A stretch of 64,000 nucleotides of DNA from Pseudomonadota bacterium. Its GTDB lineage: Bacteria; Desulfobacterota; Desulfobulbia; Desulfobulbales; JAGXFP01. A program made the translations under genes and the position numbers. Each line of letters opens with the position of its first letter. Position 1 is the first letter of the stretch. The stretch spans positions 1-64,000 of the forward strand of contig JAHJIQ010000013.1 of assembly GCA_018823285.1 (NCBI GenBank), read 5' to 3'. This document shows positions 1 through 6,898 of this stretch, piece after piece. Under the pieces are notes generated by a model. That model was not told the DNA's origin and did no database searches. It saw nothing but the letters and a program-made list of their open reading frames with translations.

Positions 1-2
1 AA

Positions 3-128
3 GAAATTGGTAGCCATAACCATATTCCAAACGGAGCAACTATAAGGCCTGTATATGCAAAAAATTTATACAATGGCCTAATGCCTATTGTTTCTATATT
101 ATCGATGCTTGCTTCCATTTTTGTTTAG
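3..128 (+). CDS. 3' end of integron cassette gene 1 (partial, hypothetical)
   Basis: An open frame runs in from the left edge and stops with TAG at 126-128. The visible 41 residues end in a hydrophobic stretch (LMPIVSILSMLASIFV), suggesting a membrane segment at the C-terminus. The stop lies 2 bp before the R''-type core of a clear attC site at 131-217, the normal position of a gene inside a mobile cassette. The family is not recognisable from this fragment. The call as a cassette gene rests on context. Confidence 0.5.
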   Translation, partial: EIGSHNHIPNGATIRPVYAKNLYNGLMPIVSILSMLASIFV

Positions 129-130
129 AC

Positions 131-217
131 ACACAACGCTTTAAATAAGCTGCGCCGCCTCTTTGGTGCAGATTTGGCGCGGACGTTCTCGGCGTCTGCT
201 TAATTTTATTGTTATGT
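131..217 (+). other. attC recombination site (integron cassette)
   Basis: An imperfect palindrome of 87 bp starts with ACACAAC (131-137, R''-like, RYYYAAC) and ends with GTTATGT (211-217, R'-like). The flanks pair well: the left arm with AATAAGC and GCGCCG, the right arm with GCTTAATTTTATT and GGCGC. It lies between the stop of one small gene and the start of another. Ends, pairing and position fit an attC site; the cleavage point would be between G211 and T212. Confidence 0.75.
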
Positions 218-236
218 GATTTCGAGGATGATTATC

Positions 237-386
237 ATGGCACAAATTTTTATCACCTTAGTGATTGATGATGAAGAAACTGTTGAAAATTACAAAGAAT
301 GTGACCCTGACTATATTATGGATGATCTGTGGGATGGGAACCTAATCAAACAATGTTCAATGGTTGACGTTGTGGTTGAAGAATAA
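237..386 (+). CDS. Small acidic protein of integron cassette 2 (49 aa, hypothetical)
   Basis: A 49-aa acidic protein begins MAQIFITLVIDDEETVEN. The ATG at 237 is preferred over one at 228 because GAGG at 224-227 is correctly spaced only for 237. The gene begins about 20 bp after the attC cleavage point, and its stop lies 6 bp before another attC-like core (ACATAAC, 393-399), which is the usual compact layout of a gene cassette. No family is recognised. Its strand is the same as that of the integrase downstream. Confidence 0.55.
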   Translation: MAQIFITLVIDDEETVENYKECDPDYIMDDLWDGNLIKQCSMVDVVVEE

Positions 387-392
387 TTTTAC

Positions 393-440
393 ACATAACG
401 CCATTATCAGCGGGCGCACTCGCTGGAATAACAATAACCA
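393..440 (+). other. Possible degenerate attC site
   Basis: ACATAAC at 393-399 looks like an R'' core directly after the cassette-2 stop, and a short internal dyad CAGCG...CGCTG follows. No proper GTTRRRY right core is visible before the next gene, so the site is either decayed or not an attC. Weak call. Confidence 0.25.
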
Positions 441-450
441 AGGAGATATT

Positions 451-654
451 ATGAGACAAGAAAATACCACAGAGAACGGACGTTCTAGCGTTCCGCTGGA
501 TAAAATTGTTATGCAAAATGGTTCGGTGGTTAAATTTGTAAAAAGTTGCGATGACAAGCCATTTGTTGGCACTGGCAAGATATTCTTTTGCCCGGAGTGT
601 GGTTGCCCAACCAATGAAAAAACTGGTGCGATTATGTGCGAGTGCTTTGCATAA
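451..654 (+). CDS. Small zinc-ribbon-like protein of integron cassette 3 (67 aa)
   Basis: The 67-aa protein starts at ATG 451 behind a good AAGGAG ribosome site (439-444). An upstream in-frame ATG at 364 lies inside the preceding cassette and has no such site. The C-terminal half holds CPECGCP...CEC, four cysteines that could bind one zinc ion. The TAA stop (652-654) is embedded in GCATAAC (649-655), an R''-type attC core, which is a classic cassette hallmark. Function unknown. Confidence 0.6.
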   Translation: MRQENTTENGRSSVPLDKIVMQNGSVVKFVKSCDDKPFVGTGKIFFCPECGCPTNEKTGAIMCECFA

Positions 655-725
655 CATCAAGTCTGCGGACGCCTGACCTATTGGAATAGGCGGATGGTAA
701 CCTATCACTTTGGACTTACAATCGG
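649..725 (+). other. attC remnant at end of cassette array
   Basis: GCATAAC (649-655) followed by AAGTC pairs weakly with GGACTTACAAT (712-722), but the right-hand core is not a GTTRRRY. One copy of a dyad repeat (677-690) lies inside. I read this as the decayed or recombined end of the array next to the integrase. Confidence 0.3.
677..690. repeat. Isolated copy of dyad CCTATT-GG-AATAGG
   Basis: A dyad with perfect 6-bp arms (CCTATT/AATAGG) and a 2-bp centre, followed by CGGA. The same core recurs three times at 25-bp spacing at 920-994, just before the integrase. A degenerate half (CCTATC) follows at 701. Confidence 0.6.
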
Positions 726-824
726 ACGGCGCCTTCATTAAGCTTGACCAGTAATTCCTGGGAATCGCTGGCTCCTTTCCCTATCCTACAAATACTCTTT
801 CCTGTCAATGAATCAGAGAGATCC

Positions 825-842
825 TCTCTTGTCAACAAGAGA
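825..842. promoter_or_regulatory. Perfect 18-bp palindrome in integrase upstream region
   Basis: TCTCTTGT-CA-ACAAGAGA has 8-bp perfect arms and a 2-bp centre. It lies in the 656-1107 leader, which holds no convincing gene, and could be an operator. The rest of this stretch shows only the dyad repeats and unassigned sequence. Confidence 0.35.
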
Positions 843-919
843 AGGTTCAGGTCTTGATTTTTGTTTGGCTTTACTCCTTTTGCCGCGCTGGATTTTTGCT
901 GTAATAGGCGGAAGTCCAA

Positions 920-994
920 CCTATTGGAATGGGCGGAAGTCTCACCTATTGGGATAGGCGGAATCCGTACCTATTGGAAAAGGCGGAATCATTT
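920..994. repeat. Three tandem 25-bp repeats before the integrase
   Basis: Units start at 920, 945 and 970. Each begins CCTATTGG, continues with a variant of AATAGGCGGAA and ends in a variable tail; each has one mismatch to the dyad CCTATTNNAATAGG. A half unit (AATAGGCGGA, 903-912) precedes them. Their position 114-190 bp upstream of the integrase ATG suggests operators, integrase-binding repeats of an attI-like site, or iterons. Which of these cannot be told from sequence. Confidence 0.7.
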
Positions 995-1107
995 TGCAAA
1001 TTGCATCTCAATGTAAAAAAAATATTGACAATGGTAAATACAATGTGCGAGTAATTAAACACTGTTTACGCAACCTAGCTGTGAGGTTTTTACGGGAGGA
1101 TGAAGAC

Positions 1108-2493
1108 ATGGATGCGGGATTAAGCAAAAAATACAGAGCAACAGTTGGAGCGCAGGTGAAATCCAAAAAGGTGGTTGAATTTTATTGTCATTGGGTCAAA
1201 AGTCTTGAAAAGACCTTTCCTGATAAGCCATTAAACATCATGACCGGCGATGAGATTCAATCTTATCTGAATCTTATGGTTTCTCGGAATAAATATCAGG
1301 TCTGGCAGCTGGAACAGGTTAATGATTCTTTCCGACTGCTGTTTGAAGTCTGCCTGAAATTACCTTGGGCCAGCCCCTGGCCGGTTCGTCTTGATGATTC
1401 AGCAAAAGCATCTGATTCTCTGAAAAAAATATTCCCCGGCTCTGATGCGCCAAACAAATTTAAGGATACCACAAATTATAATGGAGTTGCTTTGCGCTGC
1501 CCTGGTCTTCTTGACAAAACCAGAACCGTTTTGCGAACCTTGCATTATGCCTATAAAACCGAAAAGACATACCTGGAGTGGATCTGCCGATACATAAATT
1601 TCATTAATTTAAAAGAGCCGGATTCCGCAGGCCCAGAGGAAGTTAACAGATATCTTGAATATCTGGCCACCCGGCGAGAGGTGGCCGGGAACACTCAACG
1701 ACAGGCTCTTAACGCCCTCGTATTTCTTTATGACAAAGTCCTCGAAAAGCCACTTGGGGAAATTGGGGCCTATGCAAAACCCAAAAAGCCACAACGGCTG
1801 CCGGTGGTCTTTACCAAGGACGAAGTAGACCAGGTGCTGGAGGCAATCGAAGGCACTGTCGGCCTGATGGCCGGTCTATTATACGGGAGTGGGTTGCGAC
1901 TTACTGAGTGTATTCGTTTGCGGGTCAAGGATATTGATTTTGAACGCCAACAGCTTCTGGTTCGAGGCAAGGGTGACAAGGACAGAGTCACGGTCTTGCC
2001 AGAGCGTTCCCAGGAACCTCTCCGGGAACATCTGCAGCGGGTCAAGGAACTACACGATGCGGACCTGAAAAATGGTCATGGAGAAGTGTATCTTCCCACG
2101 GCCCTCGCAAGGAAATATCCGAATGATCTCACGGCCTGGGGCTGGCAATACGTCTTCCCTTCGGCCAATCTTTCCATTGATCCAAGAGGAGGCAAAGTGC
2201 GCAGGCATCATGTCAACGACACCACCTTGCAGAAAGCCGTGAAACGGGCGGTGCGGGAAAACGGTCTGACTAGACAGGGAAGCTGTCATACTCTGCGCCA
2301 CTCGTTCGCAACCCATCTCCTGGAAGACGGTTATGATATCCGCACCGTCCAAGAGCTACTCGGCCACGCCGATGTCTCAACCACCATGATTTACACCCAC
2401 GTACTCAATCGACCGGGCATTGCGGTGAAAAGCCCGGCCGACCGACCGAAGAAAGCAAAGGCAGTTCTTTTGCCCCGAAAAAAATCTCGATAG
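1108..2493 (+). CDS. intI: Integron integrase (tyrosine recombinase) with N-terminal extension
   Basis: A site-specific recombinase that would move gene cassettes between attC and attI sites. ATG 1108 is chosen because GGGAGGA (1094-1100) sits 7 bp before it; an upstream TTG at 994 would add 38 residues without a ribosome site. The 461-aa protein has the tyrosine-recombinase residues: R264 (GSGLRLTE), K288, H394 and R397 (HTLRHSFAT), H420 (LGHADVSTT), Y429 (MIYTHV). Before the HTLRH box lies the extra segment typical of IntI ([15 protein letters not shown], then DPRGG and RRHH), which separates it from XerC/D. Most IntI proteins are about 320-340 aa; here roughly 125 extra N-terminal residues precede the SAM-like domain. 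The ribosome site of lexA overlaps its stop. Confidence 0.9.
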   Translation: MDAGLSKKYRATVGAQVKSKKVVEFYCHWVKSLEKTFPDKPLNIMTGDEIQSYLNLMVSRNKYQVWQLEQVNDSFRLLFEVCLKLPWASPWPVRLDDSAKASDSLKKIFPGSDAPNKFKDTTNYNGVALRCPGLLDKTRTVLRTLHYAYKTEKTYLEWICRYINFINLKEPDSAGPEEVNRYLEYLATRREVAGNTQRQALNALVFLYDKVLEKPLGEIGAYAKPKKPQRLPVVFTKDEVDQVLEAIEGTVGLMAGLLYGSGLRLTECIRLRVKDIDFERQQLLVRGKGDKDRVTVLPERSQEPLREHLQRVKELHDADLKNGHGEVYLPTALARKYPNDLTAWGWQYVFPSANLSIDPRGGKVRRHHVNDTTLQKAVKRAVRENGLTRQGSCHTLRHSFATHLLEDGYDIRTVQELLGHADVSTTMIYTHVLNRPGIAVKSPADRPKKAKAVLLPRKKSR

Positions 2494-2503
2494 GAGCCAG
2501 TTC

Positions 2504-3151
2504 ATGCGTAACCTGCTGACGCCAAAGCAACAGCGCGTTCTTGAATACCTGATGGCGGAAATTACCGGCCGGGGCTTTGCCCCCAGCTTACGGGAAACGG
2601 CGGCGGCATTGGGGATCAGCCATGCCGCAGTCGGCCAATATATAAAAACCCTGGAACAAAAGGGATGCATTCGCCGGGAGGGACGTTATGGCCGGGAAAT
2701 CACGGTGCTTGCCGGGGGGGAAGGTGTCACCACGGGACAATTGAAACGCCAGCGTTTCCGGGAGGTGCCGATCGTCGGCAGGGTTGCCGCCGGCCTGCCC
2801 TTATATGCACAGCAGGAATGGGACGGCTCGGTCATTGTCGATGGCGATATCTACCGGGGAGACAATCTCTTTGCTCTGCGGGTCCAGGGTGACTCCATGA
2901 AAGATGCCGGGATTCTGCCGGGGGATCTGGTCCTCTGCGAACCCCGGCAATATGCCGAAAACGGCGAAATCGTGGTGGCGCTGATCGAGCATGAGGAAAC
3001 CACCGTGAAACGATTTTTCCTGCATCCGGACCATATTGAATTGCGACCTGAAAGCGCTCAACACCAGCCATTACTGTACAATTTCGGCGAGGTACTGATC
3101 CAGGGGAAGGTCATCGGCCTCCAACGTGGTCCGGTGAATCCCATTTTGTGA
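2504..3151 (+). CDS. lexA: LexA SOS repressor
   Basis: A transcriptional repressor of the SOS response that self-cleaves when RecA is activated. The 215-aa protein has an N-terminal winged helix-turn-helix (about residues 1-68; SLRETAAALGISHAAVGQYI) and an S24 latch/protease domain. The Ala96-Gly97 cleavage site (GRVAAGLP), the catalytic Ser131 (QGDSMKDAGI) and Lys169 (ETTVKRF) are all visible, so it should be cleavable. AGGAG overlaps the stop of the integrase gene and the gap is only 10 bp, so the two genes are probably co-transcribed and translationally coupled. Integrase genes are known SOS targets elsewhere; a lexA directly attached to one is less usual. Its operator type is unknown. Confidence 0.93.
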   Translation: MRNLLTPKQQRVLEYLMAEITGRGFAPSLRETAAALGISHAAVGQYIKTLEQKGCIRREGRYGREITVLAGGEGVTTGQLKRQRFREVPIVGRVAAGLPLYAQQEWDGSVIVDGDIYRGDNLFALRVQGDSMKDAGILPGDLVLCEPRQYAENGEIVVALIEHEETTVKRFFLHPDHIELRPESAQHQPLLYNFGEVLIQGKVIGLQRGPVNPIL

Positions 3152-3157
3152 TATTCG

Positions 3158-3180
3158 TTTCCCGACAAACCATCGGGAAA
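3158..3180. terminator. Hairpin between lexA and azgA-like gene
   Basis: TTTCCCGA and TCGGGAAA form 8-bp perfect arms around a 7-nt loop, between two convergent genes. There is no strong T-run, but A/T flanks on both sides could serve either direction. Confidence 0.5.
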
Positions 3181-3206
3181 TGGAGGCTTGTTCAAAGCTG
3201 AGAGAG

Positions 3207-4511
3207 TCAATTGCTGCTGGTAATCAGCAGGTTGACGAGCGAGAGCAGGCCGATCAGCCACATGACCGGGGAGACCTCTTTTGCCCTGCCGCTCAGTGCG
3301 GAGATCACCACATAGGAGAGGAAGCCTACGGTAAGCCCGGTGGCGATGCTGAAGGTGAGCGGCATCAGGACGATGGTCAGAAAGGCTGGCAGGGCCATCC
3401 GGAAATCGGCAAAATCGATCTCTTTGATACTCCTGAACATGAACACCCCGACCACGATCAGGGCCGGGGCCGTGGCAAAGGAGGGCACGGCGCCGATCAG
3501 CGGGGCGAAGAAAAGGGCGAGGAGGAAGAACCCGGCGGTGCAGACCGAGGCGAGTCCGGTCCGGGCGCCATCGGCGATTCCCGAGGCCGATTCGATATAG
3601 GTGGTTGTGGTGCTGGTACCGATGAGCGCGCCTGCGATGGTGGCGATTGCGTCTGCCTCGAGCATCCGGTCGATATTCCGGATGGTGCCGTCCGGCTCCA
3701 CGTGACCCGACTCATACGAACAGGCGACAATGGTGCCGATGGAATCAAAGAGATCGACGAACATGAAGGAGAAGATCGCCCCGGCAAGGCCCCATTTGAG
3801 CGAGGCGAGGATATCGAGCTTGAAGAAAAGCGGCGCAAGCGACGGCGGCGTCGATACGAGGCTCCCCACCATCCGCACCTCGCCGAAGACAATCCCGAGG
3901 AGGGCGGTGGCGAGAATCCCGAGGAGAATCGCCCCCCGGACCTTCTTCACCTCCATCACCGCAATCACCGTAAGCCCGAAAAGCCCGAGCAGCACCGGCC
4001 GGGTCAGCTCACCCATCGCCACCAGGGTTGGCTTGCTTGCCACGATCAGCCCCAGGTTCTTCATGCCGATAAAGGTGATAAAAAGCCCGATCCCGGCTGC
4101 GGCGGCAATCCGTAAACCCGCAGGAATCGCATTGACGATCTTCTCCCGGATCCCGACCACGGTCAGGACCAGGAACAGCACCCCGGAAACAAAGACCACC
4201 CCGAGCGCGGTCTGCCAGCTCAGTCCCTGGCCGAGGACCAGGGTATAGGTAAAAAAGGCGTTCAGTCCCATCCCGGGGGCCATCGCAAAAGGGACCCTGC
4301 CCCAGAGCCCGATCAGCAGGGTGCCGAAAAATCCGGCCAGGCAGGTGGCGGTGATCAGGGCCGGCTTGTCCATCCCGGCGGCGCTTAAAATGGCCGGATT
4401 GACGAAGATGATATAGGCCATGGTCAGAAAGGTGGTCAACCCCCCGACAAATTCCCGGCCGACCGTGGTTTTATGCTGTTCGAGTTCGAAAAATCCGGTG
4501 ATGGAGTTCAT
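3207..4511 (-). CDS. Purine (adenine/guanine/hypoxanthine) permease, AzgA type
   Basis: A 434-aa polytopic inner-membrane protein of the NCS2 nucleobase transporter family, AzgA/GhxP branch, expected to import purine bases by proton symport. Typical segments are the N-terminal VGREFVGGLTTFLTMAYIIF, MAPGMGLNAFFTY (the conserved half-helix after TM3), FMFVDLFDSIGT (TM8, with the acidic residue of the substrate site) and GTSTTTTYIESASGIADGAR (TM10). Length is normal for the family. It stands alone, convergent with lexA. The exact base transported cannot be assigned from sequence. Confidence 0.9.
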   Translation of the reverse strand: MNSITGFFELEQHKTTVGREFVGGLTTFLTMAYIIFVNPAILSAAGMDKPALITATCLAGFFGTLLIGLWGRVPFAMAPGMGLNAFFTYTLVLGQGLSWQTALGVVFVSGVLFLVLTVVGIREKIVNAIPAGLRIAAAAGIGLFITFIGMKNLGLIVASKPTLVAMGELTRPVLLGLFGLTVIAVMEVKKVRGAILLGILATALLGIVFGEVRMVGSLVSTPPSLAPLFFKLDILASLKWGLAGAIFSFMFVDLFDSIGTIVACSYESGHVEPDGTIRNIDRMLEADAIATIAGALIGTSTTTTYIESASGIADGARTGLASVCTAGFFLLALFFAPLIGAVPSFATAPALIVVGVFMFRSIKEIDFADFRMALPAFLTIVLMPLTFSIATGLTVGFLSYVVISALSGRAKEVSPVMWLIGLLSLVNLLITSSN

Positions 4512-4535
4512 GGTTTCCGATGTTCTTCATGCTAA

Positions 4536-4635
4536 AGCCGGGAGCCGGGAGCCGGGAGCCGGGAGCCAGGAGCCAGGAGCCAGGAGCCAGGAGCCAGGAG
4601 CCAGGAGCCAGGAGCCAGGAGCCAGGAGCCAGGAG
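4536..4635. repeat. GGAGCCA/GGAGCCG heptamer minisatellite
   Basis: About fourteen head-to-tail 7-bp units; the first four read GGAGCCG and the rest GGAGCCA, ending in GGAGAAAAA. It lies just upstream of the permease gene. The homogeneous block beside a variant block points to slippage-driven expansion. A related motif (AGAAGCCAGGAG) occurs at 12654-12726. Confidence 0.9.
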
Positions 4636-4705
4636 AAAAATAAACCACCCGGACGCCTGACGCAACAACTTAACATGTTGATTTGATTGAATTTTGTACG
4701 ATTCA

Positions 4706-4748
4706 GTCATTCCGGGCACGAAGTCTACGCTATCCGACCCGGAATGAC
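4706..4748. repeat. Inverted repeat GTCATTCCGGG / CCCGGAATGAC
   Basis: Perfect 11-bp arms separated by 21 bp, in the intergenic space between two genes transcribed on the minus strand. It resembles dispersed intergenic hairpin repeats found in many genomes rather than a terminator (no T-run). Confidence 0.6.
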
Positions 4749-4787
4749 AAGCATGAGTCTACAATCCACTCCTCGACCTCGCACCTC

Positions 4788-4849
4788 GCATTTTACATTT
4801 TGCATTTCACATTCTTCATTTTGCATTTTTCATTTTGCATTTTACATTG
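4788..4849. repeat. A/T-rich heptamer-like array (ATTTTGC/ATTTTAC)
   Basis: Imperfect 6-8-bp units of CATTTTG, CATTTTA and CATTTCA follow each other for about 60 bp and end 9 bp before the primase-helicase stop codon. It is non-coding minisatellite DNA, probably of the same expansion-prone class as the GGAGCCA block. Confidence 0.7.
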
Positions 4850-4857
4850 TTATTTCT

Positions 4858-6630
4858 TCACTCTTCTAAAAACCCCCAGTACGGATAATCAAACCGATAC
4901 CGCGCCACCAGCCCCGGGCTGTGTTCACGGCTGGCAACGAGCCACAGGGAGTTGACCCTTTCCGACTCCGCGCTCTGCTTCACCGGGTCCCACTCGGGCA
5001 GGAAAACGAGGGCGTTGTCGGCGGTGTACTCGATGTCGCCGGAGCCCTTGAACATCCCCATGTGCGGCACTCCGTCGTAGCGGTCTTCCGCCTGGCGGTT
5101 CAGCTCGGAGAGGACCAGGAATGCTGCCTGGTGCTCGTCCCGGATCGATTCGAACTCCCGGAGCCAGGCGTCGATCCCGGTCCGGCGTTCGGAAAAATCC
5201 TTGAACGGCAGCTTGTGCAGACTGTCGATGACGATCACGATATCGTCCCGCCTGCTCTCATGACGGAGAAAATCGATATGCCGCCGCATGATCTCCGGCG
5301 AGAGCTTGCGGTCGTTGACCACCCGGAAATACTCGAGGATCGCCCGCAGCTCCTTTTCCGCTCCGGCAACCCTCTCCTTTTCGTCGCCCTCGGGGCTGCC
5401 TGCGACGAAACTTGCCACCGGCACCTTCCCCAATCGGGCAATGGTCCGCTGGTACACCTTCTGGCGGCCGTTTTCAAAATCGTAATAGATCACCGGCACC
5501 TTTCGCGCGGCCATCCCGGTGGCAAACTGCATGGCCAGGGTCGACTTGCCCGCCTTGGGAGCGCCGCCGATGATGTTGATCCCGTGCACCCCGCCGAGCG
5601 CCTGGTCAAAGCCGGGCAGACCGGTTTTCAGGTCCTGAAACTCGGCAGATTTCTGGCGCTCCAGCTCTTCCCGGAAGATCCGGAATTCCCGTTTCGGGGA
5701 GCCGAAGGGGGAAAAGGCCCGGGCCGACTTGATCATTCCGGTGACGGTTTCGCTCAATTTACCGGGCTCCGTCCGGGCGAGCCGCGCCAGGTTGAAATCC
5801 CGCTCCTGGCCGAACGGCCACTGGAAGATCCTCGCCTTGAAGCCGAGCCGTGAGGCAAAGCTCCGCGCCGCGACCTCCGATTCCTGGCTGTTGTTGACCA
5901 CCAGAAAAACATTGCGGACATTGGCAAAACGGGCGACATCAATCTCGGCAAGATCAGCGGCATTCGGCACCGCAACTCCCGGAAACCCGAGCTCCCGGAG
6001 ACAGAGCAGGTTCTCCTCCCCTTCCACGACAAAGATGGTGCCGTCTTCGCAATATTCGATGTCCGGGAGATTGAAGATCTGCAGGCCGCCGGTGGAGAAA
6101 TTCTCGTCGCCATGCCAGAACAGCTCCCCGGATTTCTTATGGGAAACACAGCGCGCCACATAGCTGCAGGAGTTCTGCTGGAAATAGGGATAGACGATAT
6201 AGCGGCCGTTGAACCCGACCTTCAGCTCGGCGAGAGTGGCCGCGCCGACCCCGATTCCGGCGAAATAGTCGCTGATCTCTTTGGTGATGCTCGCCTGGAA
6301 TTTCGGGATCTCCTGATTGATATTGGTGATGGGCAGCACAACCTGCTGGATGTATGGCGCCCGATCCGGATCGTACCCCGGCACCAGCTCGGGGTCCAAC
6401 GCCAGCAAACGTGCGAAGTGGGGGGCGAAACCGCCGGGGACACAGCGGGAGAGACAACGGAAATAACCGGTGAAATAGCCTGCGGCGTTTAAAAACACCA
6501 CAATGGTGCCTGCCTTTTCCCTGCCCCTCCTCTCACAGAACGGGCACCGCCCCTTGAGAGTGGCCCCCTCCAGCGAGGTCTCCTGCAGGTTATTCTGGTA
6601 GAATTCCTGTAATTTCAGATCCAGTTCCAC
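4858..6630 (-). CDS. Primase-helicase-like protein (zinc finger, TOPRIM-like, DnaB/RecA ATPase)
   Basis: The protein resembles bifunctional primase-helicases of the T7 gp4/Twinkle type. GTG 6630 is chosen because a GGGAGG site lies just upstream; the open frame extends 22 codons further without one. In the 590-aa product, a zinc-binding region (C29-x2-C32 and C59-x3-C63) is followed by a TOPRIM-like part (VVEGEENLL, Glu203) and a RecA-fold ATPase with Walker A GGAPKAGKST (about 355-364) and Walker B DIVIVIDSLHKLP (Asp469). The usual TOPRIM Asp-x-Asp is replaced by Asn-Asn-Ser (246-248), so priming activity may be lost. It is not embedded in an obvious prophage. Helicase or DNA-dependent ATPase activity is likely; the biological role is unknown. 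Confidence 0.75.
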   Translation of the reverse strand: MELDLKLQEFYQNNLQETSLEGATLKGRCPFCERRGREKAGTIVVFLNAAGYFTGYFRCLSRCVPGGFAPHFARLLALDPELVPGYDPDRAPYIQQVVLPITNINQEIPKFQASITKEISDYFAGIGVGAATLAELKVGFNGRYIVYPYFQQNSCSYVARCVSHKKSGELFWHGDENFSTGGLQIFNLPDIEYCEDGTIFVVEGEENLLCLRELGFPGVAVPNAADLAEIDVARFANVRNVFLVVNNSQESEVAARSFASRLGFKARIFQWPFGQERDFNLARLARTEPGKLSETVTGMIKSARAFSPFGSPKREFRIFREELERQKSAEFQDLKTGLPGFDQALGGVHGINIIGGAPKAGKSTLAMQFATGMAARKVPVIYYDFENGRQKVYQRTIARLGKVPVASFVAGSPEGDEKERVAGAEKELRAILEYFRVVNDRKLSPEIMRRHIDFLRHESRRDDIVIVIDSLHKLPFKDFSERRTGIDAWLREFESIRDEHQAAFLVLSELNRQAEDRYDGVPHMGMFKGSGDIEYTADNALVFLPEWDPVKQSAESERVNSLWLVASREHSPGLVARYRFDYPYWGFLEE

Positions 6631-6640
6631 GCAAACCTCC

Positions 6641-6898
6641 CTATGGTTGACCGCACAGGGCAAAGGCATCATCCCAGCCCTGCCGGTAAGCGCCATTATA
6701 CCTTGTCAGATCCTTAAAGTGGATATGATTTGCATCACCCTTCGCCGCCCGGCCGGATCCGCAGCCATCCAGATAACCCTGCCGGTAGTCGATCGAACTT
6801 TCCCCGGTTTTCACCATCAGGGAAACGATATTGTTACCGGCAGGAGCACATGCGGTGAAAAGCAGCGCCGCCAGGATAAAGAGGGTTCTTCCGCTCAT
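6641..6898 (-). CDS. Small lipoprotein (85 aa)
   Basis: An 85-aa protein with a lipoprotein signal peptide: MSGRTLFILAALLFTAC, with Cys17 as the lipidation site. The mature part contains two aromatic/Gly repeats, DYRQGYLDGCGSG and YNGAYRQGWDDAF, typical of small YxxGYxxG lipoproteins. Its ATG overlaps the stop of the upstream gene (ATGA-type coupling), so both are probably one transcript. No specific function is recognised. Confidence 0.65.
   Translation of the reverse strand: MSGRTLFILAALLFTACAPAGNNIVSLMVKTGESSIDYRQGYLDGCGSGRAAKGDANHIHFKDLTRYNGAYRQGWDDAFALCGQP

Noticed and set aside
716-919. Minus-strand 67-aa frame upstream of intI
   Set aside because: No ribosome site or family; lies across attC remnant and repeat region. 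A cassette gene in the opposite direction cannot be fully excluded.
3180-4115. Plus-strand frame of 311 aa, rich in Glu, Gly and Arg
   Set aside because: Antisense to the purine permease; composition is typical of a shadow frame.
4536-4635. CRISPR or coding repeat
   Set aside because: Uninterrupted heptamers without spacers; not in a supported reading frame.
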